Source: Pseudomonadota bacterium (lineage in GTDB: Bacteria; Pseudomonadota; Alphaproteobacteria; Micropepsales; Micropepsaceae). From it: a stretch of 64,000 bases of DNA. Under the pieces are notes generated by a model. That model was not told the DNA's origin, searched no databases, and was given only the letters and a program-made list of their open reading frames with translations. The DNA is taken from positions 62,001 to 126,000 of the forward strand of contig JAJZDZ010000002.1 of the NCBI GenBank assembly GCA_021851325.1, given 5' to 3'. Shown one piece after another: positions 8,114 to 17,300 of the stretch. The position numbers and the translations under genes were made by a program. The stretch's first letter is position 1. Each line of letters begins with the position of its first letter.

Positions 8114-10813
8114 TTACGCCGTACGGTTCAGTGAGCGCAGGACATATTGCAGAATGCCGCCATTGGTGAAGTAGGCGACTTCGTCTGCCGTATCGATACG
8201 CAGGAGAAGCGGAAGCGGCCGGCTGCTCCCGTCGGGATAATGAATGGTCGCGGTGATCGCGCTGCGCGGCTTAAGAGGCCCACGCAGCCCTGGTATATCG
8301 ATGATTTCCGCTCCGGTCAGGCCGTAATCCTTACGTCCCTTGCCTTGCTCGAACACCAGCGGGGCAATACCCATGCCGATGAGATTGGAGCGATGGATGC
8401 GCTCGAAACTTTCGGTAATCACCGCGCGCACGCCCTGAAGCTTCGGGCCCTTTGCTGCCCAATCGCGGCTCGAGCCGGTGCCATATTCCTTGCCACCTAT
8501 CACCACGACCGGAATCCCTTCGTCGCGATAGCGCATGGCAGCATCGAAGATCGACATCTCTTCACCGCTGGGCTGGTGACGGGTAAGCCCCCCTTCACGT
8601 CCACCCATCATTTCGTTCTTGATGCGGATATTGGCGAAAGTCCCACGCACCATGACTTCGTCATTGCCGCGCCGTGAGCCGTAGGAGTTGAAGTCCTCGA
8701 ACTTCACGCCGTGCTCAAGAAGATAACGGCCAGCAGGGCTGTCCTTCTTGATCGAACCGGCCGGCGAAATGTGGTCGGTGGTGATGGAATCGCCAAACAG
8801 TGCGAGGATCCGTGCCCCCTTGATATCTTCCACTGGAGCCGGTTGTGCCGTCATGCCCTCAAAATAGGGAGGCCGCTTCACGTAGGTCGAACGCGCATCC
8901 CAGGCATAAGTGCTGCCTTTGTTAATCTTGACCTTGCGCCAGGCTGCCGTACCCTCAAAGACATCGCTATAGCGCGCACGGAAGGCGCTCGGCTTGACCG
9001 CCTTGCGTATCGCAGCGGCGATTTCCTGCGGCGACGGCCAGATGTCCTTGAGATAGACCGGCTCATTGTTCTTGTCGTAGCCGACCGGTTCCTTGGTAAG
9101 ATTGATGTTCATGGAGCCGGCCAGGGCATAAGCCACTACCAGCATGGGCGAGGCCAGATAATTCGCCCGCACGAGAGGATGGACACGACCCTCAAAATTG
9201 CGGTTCCCGGAAAGCACGGATACCGCAACGAGATCTCCGGTGTTGATCGCGTCCGATACGGCTTCGGGCAAGGGGCCGGAATTGCCGATACAGGTAGTGC
9301 AGCCATAGCCGACAAGGTTGAAACCTAGCTTGTCGAGATACTTGGCGACGTCAGCCTTCTCGAGATAATCGGTAACGACCTGACTTCCCGGCGCAAGCGA
9401 GGTCTTGACCCAGGGCTGGACTTTCAGACCGCGCTCAACCGCCCGCTTGGCAACCAGCCCCGCACCGATCATCACGCTTGGATTGGAGGTGTTGGTGCAG
9501 GAGGTGATGGCGGCGATCACCACATCGCCATGACCAATCGACTTCTCACTGCCAGCGAGTTTGACGCGACGATTGGCGTCATCTTCCTTGTGAAAGACAT
9601 TCATCATCGCCGTAGCAAATTCATCCGCGGCATCGGCCAGTGCGACCCGGTCCTGTGGTCGCCGCGGTCCGGCAAGCGAGGGCTGAACCTCGCCGAGATC
9701 CAGCGACAGGGTACTGGTGAACACCGGGTCTTCACTGCGTGCGCTGCGGTAAAGCCCCTGCGCCTTGGCATACTTCTCGACCAGCGCAATCCGCGCCGGC
9801 TTGCGGGCGGTCGTCTTGAGATACCGCAGCGTCTCGGCATCGACCGGAAAGAAGCCGCAGGTTGCGCCATATTCAGGAGCCATATTGGCGATCGTTGCAC
9901 GATCTTCCAGCGGCAGTTCATCAAGTCCCGGGCCGTAATATTCCACGAATTTTCCAACCACGCCTTTCTGACGCAGCATCTGGGTCACGGTGAGCACAAG
10001 ATCGGTGGCGGTGACCCCGGGGCGAAGCTTTCCGGTCAGACGGAAGCCAACCACTTCGGGTATGAGCATCGAGATCGGCTGCCCCAGCATCGCCGCTTCC
10101 GCTTCGATACCCCCAACACCCCAACCCAGGACAGCCAGACCGTTGACCATGGTGGTGTGGCTGTCGGTGCCAACTAGCGTATCTGGGAAGGCATGTTCTT
10201 CCACGCCACGGCTGGTCTTGATCTTCCGCGTCCACACCGTCTGGGCGAGATATTCGAGATTGACCTGGTGGCAGATGCCGGTGCCCGGCGGAACCACGCG
10301 GAAATTCGAGAATGCCTGTTGGCCCCAGCGCAGGAAGGCATAACGTTCACCATTGCGCTCGAACTCGATACCGACATTCTTCTTGAAGGCATCACGGCTT
10401 GCGAAATTGTCGACCATCACCGAGTGGTCGATAACCAGGTCGACCTCGGCGAGCGGATTGATTTTCTGCGGATCACCGCCCAGATCAGCCATAGCCTCGC
10501 GCATCGCCGCCAGATCGACCACGGCCGGAACGCCGGTCAGATCCTGCATCAGCACCCGTGCGGGACGGAACGCGATCTCGCGATCCGAGGTCTTTTTGGT
10601 AAGCCAGGCAGCCACCGCACGGATATCGGCCGCGGTTACGGTATTACCGTCTTCATGGCGGAGCAGGTTCTCGAGCAGGACCTTGAGCGAATAGGGCAGC
10701 CGGGAAATGCCGGCCAGGCCATTTTTCTCGGCAGCGGTGAGACTGAAATAGACGTATTTCCGGTTGCCGACGGTAAGCGTCTTCTTGGCCTTGAAGCTGT
10801 TGGGGTGCGTCAC
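8114..10813 (-). CDS. acnA: aconitate hydratase A
   Basis: TCA-cycle aconitase isomerising citrate to isocitrate. The 899 residues match AcnA length. The 4Fe-4S ligands appear in SCTNTSNPS (Cys about 437) and GCTTCIGN (Cys about 503 and 506), as in E. coli AcnA; C-terminal swivel motifs GDSITTDHISPAG and YGTGSSRDWAAKG are present. The start is GTG at 10813, preceded by AAGGGA. It stands alone, convergent with the GGDEF-EAL gene and divergent from the crotonase gene. Confidence 0.98.
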   Translation of the reverse strand: MTHPNSFKAKKTLTVGNRKYVYFSLTAAEKNGLAGISRLPYSLKVLLENLLRHEDGNTVTAADIRAVAAWLTKKTSDREIAFRPARVLMQDLTGVPAVVDLAAMREAMADLGGDPQKINPLAEVDLVIDHSVMVDNFASRDAFKKNVGIEFERNGERYAFLRWGQQAFSNFRVVPPGTGICHQVNLEYLAQTVWTRKIKTSRGVEEHAFPDTLVGTDSHTTMVNGLAVLGWGVGGIEAEAAMLGQPISMLIPEVVGFRLTGKLRPGVTATDLVLTVTQMLRQKGVVGKFVEYYGPGLDELPLEDRATIANMAPEYGATCGFFPVDAETLRYLKTTARKPARIALVEKYAKAQGLYRSARSEDPVFTSTLSLDLGEVQPSLAGPRRPQDRVALADAADEFATAMMNVFHKEDDANRRVKLAGSEKSIGHGDVVIAAITSCTNTSNPSVMIGAGLVAKRAVERGLKVQPWVKTSLAPGSQVVTDYLEKADVAKYLDKLGFNLVGYGCTTCIGNSGPLPEAVSDAINTGDLVAVSVLSGNRNFEGRVHPLVRANYLASPMLVVAYALAGSMNINLTKEPVGYDKNNEPVYLKDIWPSPQEIAAAIRKAVKPSAFRARYSDVFEGTAAWRKVKINKGSTYAWDARSTYVKRPPYFEGMTAQPAPVEDIKGARILALFGDSITTDHISPAGSIKKDSPAGRYLLEHGVKFEDFNSYGSRRGNDEVMVRGTFANIRIKNEMMGGREGGLTRHQPSGEEMSIFDAAMRYRDEGIPVVVIGGKEYGTGSSRDWAAKGPKLQGVRAVITESFERIHRSNLIGMGIAPLVFEQGKGRKDYGLTGAEIIDIPGLRGPLKPRSAITATIHYPDGSSRPLPLLLRIDTADEVAYFTNGGILQYVLRSLNRTA

Positions 10814-10944
10814 GGGCAGAATCCCTTGGGCGAACGGTTAAAGGGGAGCGGTCGTGGTTTAGTTAGATTTGGGCAAGATGCCAAGCCTTGCGCCCGGCAT
10901 TCTTGCCGGCGCAGGCTGGCTGCGGGCTAGCCAGAGGTGCTGCG

Positions 10945-11751
10945 ATGCGCGATTGCGACGAAATACGCATTGAGATTGAGGGAGCTGTCACCACCGTCAT
11001 CCTGGACCGTCCGCAGCGGCGTAATGCAGTGGACCGTCAGACCGCCGCTGCCCTTGCGGAGGCATTTCTGGCCTTCGAGGGAGATGACACGCAGCGTGTG
11101 GCGGTTCTCTGGGGCGCTGGGGGAACCTTCTGTTCCGGCGCGGACCTGAAGGCCATCGCAGCCGGGCAGGGAAACCGTCTGAGGGCACCGGAGGCAGAGC
11201 TGGACCTTTTGTCCCATGATGCCCCAATGGGACCCACGCGGATGAGGCTGAGCAAGCCGGTGATCGCGGCGGTAGCAGGTCATGCCGTCGCCGGCGGGCT
11301 TGAGCTGGCCTGCTGGTGCGATCTGCGTGTCGTTGAGGAGGACGCGGTCTTCGGGGTGTTCTGCCGACGCTGGGGTGTGCCTTTGATCGATGGCGGGACG
11401 GTCCGTCTGCCTCGGCTGATTGGCCACTCGCGCGCCATGGACATGATTCTTACCGGACGGCCGGTCGGAGCAAAGGAGGCGCTCGCGTTCGGGCTGGCGA
11501 ACCGGGTCGTAGGCAGGGGCAAGGCGCGCCAGGAGGCCGAGCGTCTCGGCGCCGAGCTTGCCCGGTTGCCGCAGACCTGTCTGCGCGAAGACCGCGCCTC
11601 TGCCCTTGAGCAATGGGATCTTGGCTTTGGCGCTGCGATGGCCAATGAATTCCGCCACGGCTCCCAGGCCCTTGCCTCGGATCGTGGCCGCGATGGTGCG
11701 GCGCGATTTGCCGCGGGCAGGGGGCGCGGCGGGCGTTTCGATGATCTCTAG
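10945..11751 (+). CDS. crotonase-family (enoyl-CoA hydratase/isomerase-like) protein
   Basis: 268-residue crotonase-fold protein. The oxyanion-hole segments GGTFCSGADLKAI and AVAGHAVAGGLELA are present, so it should bind acyl-CoA thioesters. The region that carries the first catalytic Glu in enoyl-CoA hydratases (FGQPE) reads FGVFCRRWGVPLIDGGT, so classical hydratase chemistry is doubtful; this RRWGVPLIDGG version is common in crotonases of unknown reaction. Start at ATG 10945 after AGAGGTG; the open frame extends 19 codons upstream. Function beyond CoA chemistry is not assignable. Confidence 0.88.
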   Translation: MRDCDEIRIEIEGAVTTVILDRPQRRNAVDRQTAAALAEAFLAFEGDDTQRVAVLWGAGGTFCSGADLKAIAAGQGNRLRAPEAELDLLSHDAPMGPTRMRLSKPVIAAVAGHAVAGGLELACWCDLRVVEEDAVFGVFCRRWGVPLIDGGTVRLPRLIGHSRAMDMILTGRPVGAKEALAFGLANRVVGRGKARQEAERLGAELARLPQTCLREDRASALEQWDLGFGAAMANEFRHGSQALASDRGRDGAARFAAGRGRGGRFDDL

Positions 11752-11889
11752 CGGGCCGCCATCTCAGCCCAAAACGCACCCTCCATATTGTTGCCCGATT
11801 CGGCGCTGATAAGCAGTCGGCAACGGGGGGATGCGGCCAAACGGGCCGCCCGACTTCGCGGGAACGGACTGGTCGTGGGTCGAAAGCAA

Positions 11890-12657
11890 ATGGCGAAGTC
11901 TTGGGCGCTGCTTGCAGCTGCTCTGTTTGTCGGCTGCGCCAGTGCCACACCGAGCGGCGCACAGTCGGTGTTTCTGCAGCGGCTGCAGAACGATCGTCTT
12001 GGGGCCATCCGCGACGGTACTTATCAGGCGGGCGACGACATCAGCTTTTCGCTCAATCGCGAGGGTGCCTACTACCTTTTGCGCTTCGCCGGGCAGCGTG
12101 AGGTCTTCGTCCTGCATGCAAAGAATGCATCGCTGGGTGGACGCGTCCTCAAATATGATACCGGACGAACCGTGCTGCAGATCACCGGCTGGGGCGCCAT
12201 GACCCTCTACACCGATGCCAAGCCCTCTGGCCTGCCGGTTACGCGAACCGGGGACTCCACGCCGCCGACCGTGCCTTTGGTTTCGTTGGACGATGTCAAG
12301 GTTGCCGCAAGCGCAGAAGCACAAAAGCTCGCAGCGACCCGACAGCTTTCTCTCAGTTTTCTTGCGTCGTGGAAAGGGCTCGCCAACGACGCGGCGAGCC
12401 GTGCGGAATGCCTGGATGCGTTGGAAAATGCAGCCAAGGGGATTGCCCGCTTCGCTCGAAATCCGGCGGGACGGCAGGCGATGGCGACAAAGATCCAGAG
12501 CGTACATGTGGTCCAAGGCGCCACGCCGTCTTTATACCGCGCCGGCCATGCGCTGATCATGACCTATGTCGCCGGCAAGGGTTTTGCGGGCCGTGCCTCC
12601 TCGCGTGCCATTGCCCGCGTGCTGCATCAGATCTTTCACATTTCGGACCCGAGCTGA
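11890..12657 (+). CDS. secreted DUF4908-like protein
   Basis: 255-residue protein with an N-terminal signal sequence (MAKSWALLAAALFVGCASAT). The conserved core reads REVFVLHAKNASLGGRVLKY then LQITGWGAMTLYTDAKPSGL, which I recall as the alphaproteobacterial DUF4908 family; the name is from memory and not certain. The Cys after LFVG could be a lipobox, but its -3 residue (Phe) is poor, so SPase I cleavage near GAQS is equally likely. Start at 11890 is inferred from the signal peptide. Confidence 0.72.
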   Translation: MAKSWALLAAALFVGCASATPSGAQSVFLQRLQNDRLGAIRDGTYQAGDDISFSLNREGAYYLLRFAGQREVFVLHAKNASLGGRVLKYDTGRTVLQITGWGAMTLYTDAKPSGLPVTRTGDSTPPTVPLVSLDDVKVAASAEAQKLAATRQLSLSFLASWKGLANDAASRAECLDALENAAKGIARFARNPAGRQAMATKIQSVHVVQGATPSLYRAGHALIMTYVAGKGFAGRASSRAIARVLHQIFHISDPS

Positions 12658-12700
12658 GCTTACTTTGGGCGCGTGCGGGCCAGCACCGCTCGCCGGATGG

Positions 12701-13165
12701 CTAAGGCTGGAACTGCGGCGGGGCCAGCTCGAAATGGTCAAATTCAAAGCCGGGGGCGACGGTGCATCCTACCAAGGCGTAGGCCCCGAGCGGGCGCGCG
12801 CACTGCCAGGCGCGCGGCGGCACCACCAGCTGGGGACGCTCTCCGTTTTCGATATGGGGACCAAGACGATGATAGCTGGTCGCAATGCCTTCACCTGCGA
12901 TCCCCAGTTCCAGCGGCGCGCCACGGTAAAAATGCCAGATCTCGGCAGCATCGATGCGATGCCAGCGGGAAATCTCCCCCGCTCTCAGCAGAAAATAGAT
13001 CGCGGTCCCATGGGCGCGACCGGCGGCATTGGGTGCATCGCGAAAGCTTTCACGATACCAGCCCCCTTCGGGATGAGGGCTGAGTTCCAGGGCGCGGATC
13101 AGCTCGACAGCGCCATCCGTGACGCTGCCGAGCTGAGGCAGTCCATTATCACTGCTCTGCGGCAC
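12701..13165 (-). CDS. DUF985 cupin-fold protein
   Basis: Cupin/RmlC-like protein of the DUF985 family. Recognisable blocks are LELSPHPEGGWYRESFR, HGTAIYFLLRAGEISRWHRI, AEIWHFYRGAPLEL and LVVPPRAWQCARPLG, where His and Glu would line a sugar- or metal-binding barrel. I chose the GTG at 13165, preceded by GGTGAGG, giving about 154 residues, the usual family length; an in-frame start at 13282 would add 39 unlikely residues and overlap the exonuclease gene. Probably co-transcribed with that gene. Biochemical role unknown. Confidence 0.8.
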   Translation of the reverse strand: MPQSSDNGLPQLGSVTDGAVELIRALELSPHPEGGWYRESFRDAPNAAGRAHGTAIYFLLRAGEISRWHRIDAAEIWHFYRGAPLELGIAGEGIATSYHRLGPHIENGERPQLVVPPRAWQCARPLGAYALVGCTVAPGFEFDHFELAPPQFQP

Positions 13166-13257
13166 GTGGCCCTCACCCCGGCTAAAATTCTCCTCAGTTT
13201 CAGCTGACCAGGAACGCGTCAGCAACAGAAAATGCTGGGGCGAAAGCTCTGCTGCCC

Positions 13258-13887
13258 TCAATGACCCTGATTGGTGAGGCAAGCGTAGGATTGACTTGCC
13301 CTGACGCCCGGGCCTGTCAGGAAAGGATTTTCGGCGCCCCTGTGCACCAGCGCCCGAATGCCCGCGGCTACCGACCTTGCATCATCCAGGGCATCGTGGC
13401 GCTGGCCAACGAAGTGGGCGCCGCACAGAGGGCCCACGTCGCAGGCATGGCGCCCCTTGGTTTCGATGCCATTGGCACGCAGCCATTCGGCGATGTTGAA
13501 ATAGCGCCGCAGTCTGGGCGGGGCAGAAAGGCCATAAAGCGTAAGGTTCTCGGCAAGCACAAGATCATCGCGGCCGAAGGCGCACGCGATGCCGTCGGCA
13601 CAAAAATCCAGGAAAGCCTGATAGGCCGGCACAAAATCAACGCCTTCTTGGCTCATACGGGCATTACTGATCCCGGTCAGCTCTACGAGGTAATCGGATA
13701 ATTGCGGATTAAGCCGAGGCCGTACCAGAAGATTGCAGGCCGCGAGCTCAGCCAGACTTGAGGTATCGAGACGAACCGCGCCGATCTGAACCACTTCCTT
13801 GAACTGGCCAGGCGCCAGCCAGCGGCCCCTGAGAGCCCCTTGCCAGGAGGTGAATTCAAGATCGAACACAATTGCCGTAGCAGCCAC
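13258..13887 (-). CDS. DEDDh-type 3'-5' exonuclease
   Basis: 209-residue exonuclease domain protein. Exo I motif FDLEFT near the N-terminus supplies Asp and Glu, and the C-terminal HDALDDARS supplies the His and Asp of the DEDDh signature used by RNase T and DNA polymerase epsilon proofreading domains. It could act on RNA or DNA ends; no fused polymerase domain is present. Start GTG at 13887 is preceded by AGGAGAGG; a GTG five codons upstream is less well placed. A perfect CtrA-type box lies about 75 bp upstream, unusual for a housekeeping nuclease. Confidence 0.87.
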   Translation of the reverse strand: MAATAIVFDLEFTSWQGALRGRWLAPGQFKEVVQIGAVRLDTSSLAELAACNLLVRPRLNPQLSDYLVELTGISNARMSQEGVDFVPAYQAFLDFCADGIACAFGRDDLVLAENLTLYGLSAPPRLRRYFNIAEWLRANGIETKGRHACDVGPLCGAHFVGQRHDALDDARSVAAGIRALVHRGAENPFLTGPGVRASQSYACLTNQGH

Positions 13888-13962
13888 GAGACCTCTCCTC
13901 ACTCATGCCCAGTAACAGGGCGAACGCCCGGATTTGCCTGGCCCGGATCCTGGCCACAGATC

Positions 13963-13978
13963 TTAAGAATTTGTTAAC
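13963..13978 (+). promoter_or_regulatory. perfect CtrA-type box (TTAA-N7-TTAAC)
   Basis: TTAAGAATTTGTTAAC matches the full CtrA consensus exactly. It lies 76 bp upstream of the exonuclease start on the minus strand, and 43 bp upstream of a small open frame at 14021 and about 345 bp upstream of gdh on the plus strand. Which gene it serves is unclear. Confidence 0.55.
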
Positions 13979-14020
13979 TCTGTCGCCGGCGCGTGCGCCG
14001 ACGACAGGAGGATCTCAATC

Positions 14021-14188
14021 ATGGCCCTGCCCGCGCATGCAAGTCCGGCTCTGTGCCCCACCCATGAGGCTGTCCGCTGCCGCCGCCGAGCCCAGCATAC
14101 CCGTCACGGGCCCGACCCGGCGGGCGGATCTCACGAACCGGAAGGTGCTCCTTGCCGTCTCCGGCTCAGGGGACCCAGCGGGGCCTGA
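14021..14188 (+). CDS. possible small ORF downstream of CtrA box
   Basis: A 55-residue open frame (MALPAHASPALCPTHEAV...) begins at 14021 with AGGAGG nine nt upstream, downstream of a perfect CtrA box and a small CGGCGC/GCGCCG hairpin. Composition is Pro/Arg/His-rich with no recognisable family, so it may be a fortuitous frame in the 435-bp gap before gdh. I see nothing else clear in that gap. Confidence 0.25.
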   Translation: MALPAHASPALCPTHEAVRCRRRAQHTRHGPDPAGGSHEPEGAPCRLRLRGPSGA

Positions 14189-14322
14189 CTCTTCTTTGCC
14201 ACAGCGACCCATGAACGGCATTGGAGCCATGCACCATTGCAGTATCGCTTTGTCCACTGCTTGGGCTAAGACAGTCACCGATCTGCCGCCCTTCTTGGGG
14301 CCACATACGCCGATGGACCAAC

Positions 14323-17300
14323 ATGACACCTGAACCCGCAATTCGCGCCGGCGCCGCCGGCGTCGCCGCTGTCGCGCCGGATGACGACACCAAGGCCGCT
14401 GAACGCTTGCGCGCAGGCGCAGCCCTGATCCCCGCAACCCGCCCCGACCTGGCCGAATTCTTCACCGATTTCTACGCCGGCGCCTCGCCCCAGGATATCA
14501 CCCGGTACACCCCTGCCAGCCTTGCCGAACTCGCCGAGCGGGTATTTGCGGTGACGAGTTGCAGAGCCGAAGATGAGACGCTCGTTGAAACGTTTGTCTT
14601 TCACGCACAGCGTGAGGATGGACAAGTCGATGAGACCGTTTTGGTCGCGGTCAACGACGACCGGCCCTTTCTCTTCGACTCACTGATCGGCGAAGTGAGT
14701 TCGCAGGCCGCACACATTCATGCCCTGTTTCATCCCATCCTGACCACGGCACGCGACAAGGCCGGGCAGCGCGCTGCCAACGGACGAAAACTGCGTGAAA
14801 GCGTCATCGTGGTGGCACTGGAAGCAACCACTGACACGCAGCGCAAGGCTGCGCTGCTGCGCGGGGCCCATGAGGTGTTTTCCCAGGTGCGCGTTGCGGT
14901 CCGCGACTGGAAGGCGATGCAGTTGCGTCTCGCCGAAACCATCCAGACCCTGAAATCGGTGCCGCCGGCGATTGCTTCGGATGAATTTGCCGAAACCCTG
15001 GCCTTCCTCACCTGGCTGGGGGACAACCATTTCACCTTTCTGGGCTGCCGCGATTATGCCTATGACGAGGCGGCAGGCAGGCTGGACGCGATCGCTGATA
15101 GCGGACTTGGCGTTCTGAGCGACATTGAGGCACGCGTCGTCCACAGGGGTGCCGATCGTGGCGCTCTGAGCCCGGATGTCCGTGAGTTCCTCACCGCACC
15201 CTCTCCCCTCATCATCACCAAATCCAACGAGCGCAGCCTCGTGCACCGGCGGGTGGTGATGGATTACGTTGGCATCAAGATCTTTGCTGCCGACGGACGT
15301 CTGACCGGAGAACGTCGCTTTGTGGGCCTCTTCACCTCAAGCGCCTATTCCCGGCGTCCCTCGGAAATTCCGCTGCTACGCCTGAAAGTCCAGCGCGTCA
15401 AAGCCCGAGCTCCCCTGGCACCCGACAGTCACGACGGCAAGGCACTCGCGCATATTCTGGATACTTATCCACGCGACGAGCTGTTCCAGGCTACTGAAGA
15501 CGAAGTCTTCACTACGGCGATGGGCATTCTGCGTCTCGGAGAACGGCCGCAGGTGCGGGTATTTTTGCGTTTCGACCGCTTCGACCGCTTTGTGTCGGCG
15601 CTCGTGTTCGTACCCAGGGACCGTTATGACACCCATATCCGGGAAAGCATCCATCAGCTCCTGGCCCGACGCTTCAACGGCCGCATCACGGCATCAACCC
15701 AGATCCTTGATGATTCCATGCTTGCCCGCGTGCACTATATCGTTGGTCGCAATGAGGGTCTGCGTCCCGATGTCGAGCTGCACACCCTGGAAGCTGACAT
15801 CCGCGCAGCAATCCGTACCTGGCAGGATGGCTTTGCCGACGCCCTTGCCGCCAAACATGGGGAGGCCGAGGGTGGACGTCTGGCGACGCGTCATGCTCTG
15901 GCGTTTCCGCCGCGCTATCGTGACGTCTTTTCACCAGAAGAAGCCGTCCGCGACCTCGATGAGCTGCTTGATCTGGCCCAGCTGAAAGGCAACACCGGCG
16001 TGAGGGCCCGGGCGTATCGTGCAGCACGCGATGAACATGGCGCACTCCGGCTTAAACTTTACGCAATCGGCTCGGTGCTGCCGCTTTCAGCCAGCCTGCC
16101 CGTGTTTGAAAATCTTGGCTTCCGCGTCATTGCGGAAGATTCCTATACCTTTGAACTGGAGCTTGGCGCAGGCCGGACGGCTGCAGCCGTGCTCGATTTC
16201 GAGATGGCACGCGCCGATGGTACGGCCGTCGATCTTGATGCCGTCAAACAGCGGCTGGAGGATGCCTTCGACGCGGTCGTATCGGATGTCGCCGAATCGG
16301 ATGGCTTCAACCGGCTGATCGTTTCGGCCAACCTCTCATGGCGCGACGTCACAATTCTGCGGGCAGTAGCCAAATATCTGCGCCAGGCCGGGATTACCTT
16401 CAGCCAGGACTACATGGAAGATGCCCTTTCCCGCAATCCCGATATCGCAGGTCAGCTGGTTGAACTGTTCTGCACCCGTTTCGATCCTGCCCTTGGCGAG
16501 GAGACCCGCAAGGAGCGCCAGCGTGACATCGAGAAGCGCATTGATGCGGCCCTTGCCGACGTCCCCAGTCTGGACGACGACCGGATCATTCGCCGACTGC
16601 GCAATGTCATCGACTGTGCCTTGCGCACCAATTTCTTCCAGCGTGACGAAAAAGGCGCCACAAAGCCTTATCTGTCGATCAAGCTGGACAGTCGACGCCT
16701 TGACGAACTGCCCGCGCCTCGTCCTCTGGTGGAAATCACCGTATATTCGCCGCAGGTGGAAGGTGTGCATCTACGCTTTGGCAAGGTGGCACGTGGCGGC
16801 ATCCGCTGGTCAGACAGGCGGGAAGACTTCCGCACCGAAATCCTTGGTCTGGTGAAGGCCCAGCAGGTCAAAAACGCTGTCATCGTTCCGGTGGGAGCCA
16901 AGGGTGGCTTCTTCCCCAAGCGGCTGCCGCAAAACGCGACCCGCGAAGCGGTGCAAGCCGCCGCGATCGAGGCTTATCAGACCTTCATTCACGCGCTTCT
17001 GGACCTCACGGACAATATTGACCACGCAGGCCGCGTCGAGGTACCGCGCGAGGTGATCCGCTGTGACGAGGACGATCCTTACCTCGTGGTTGCAGCCGAC
17101 AAGGGTACCGCGACCTTTTCCGATATCGCCAACGCCATTGCCGAGGCGCGTGGTTTCTGGCTCGGCGACGCTTTTGCCTCTGGCGGCAGCCACGGCTACG
17201 ACCACAAAAAGATGGGCATTACGGCGCGTGGCGCCTGGGAAGCTGTCAAGCGTCACTTCCGTGAGATGGGTCGTGACATCCAGAACGAGGCCTTTACCGT

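Noticed and set aside
8147-10930. Long plus-strand open frames (for example 8711-9328, 9530-10177, 10193-10930) opposite acnA
   Set aside because: They are antisense to a clear aconitase, have no recognisable domain, and are expected in GC-rich DNA.
15570-15600. Short tandem repeat TTCGACCGC in gdh
   Set aside because: Only a two-copy Phe-Asp-Arg coding repeat in a conserved region.
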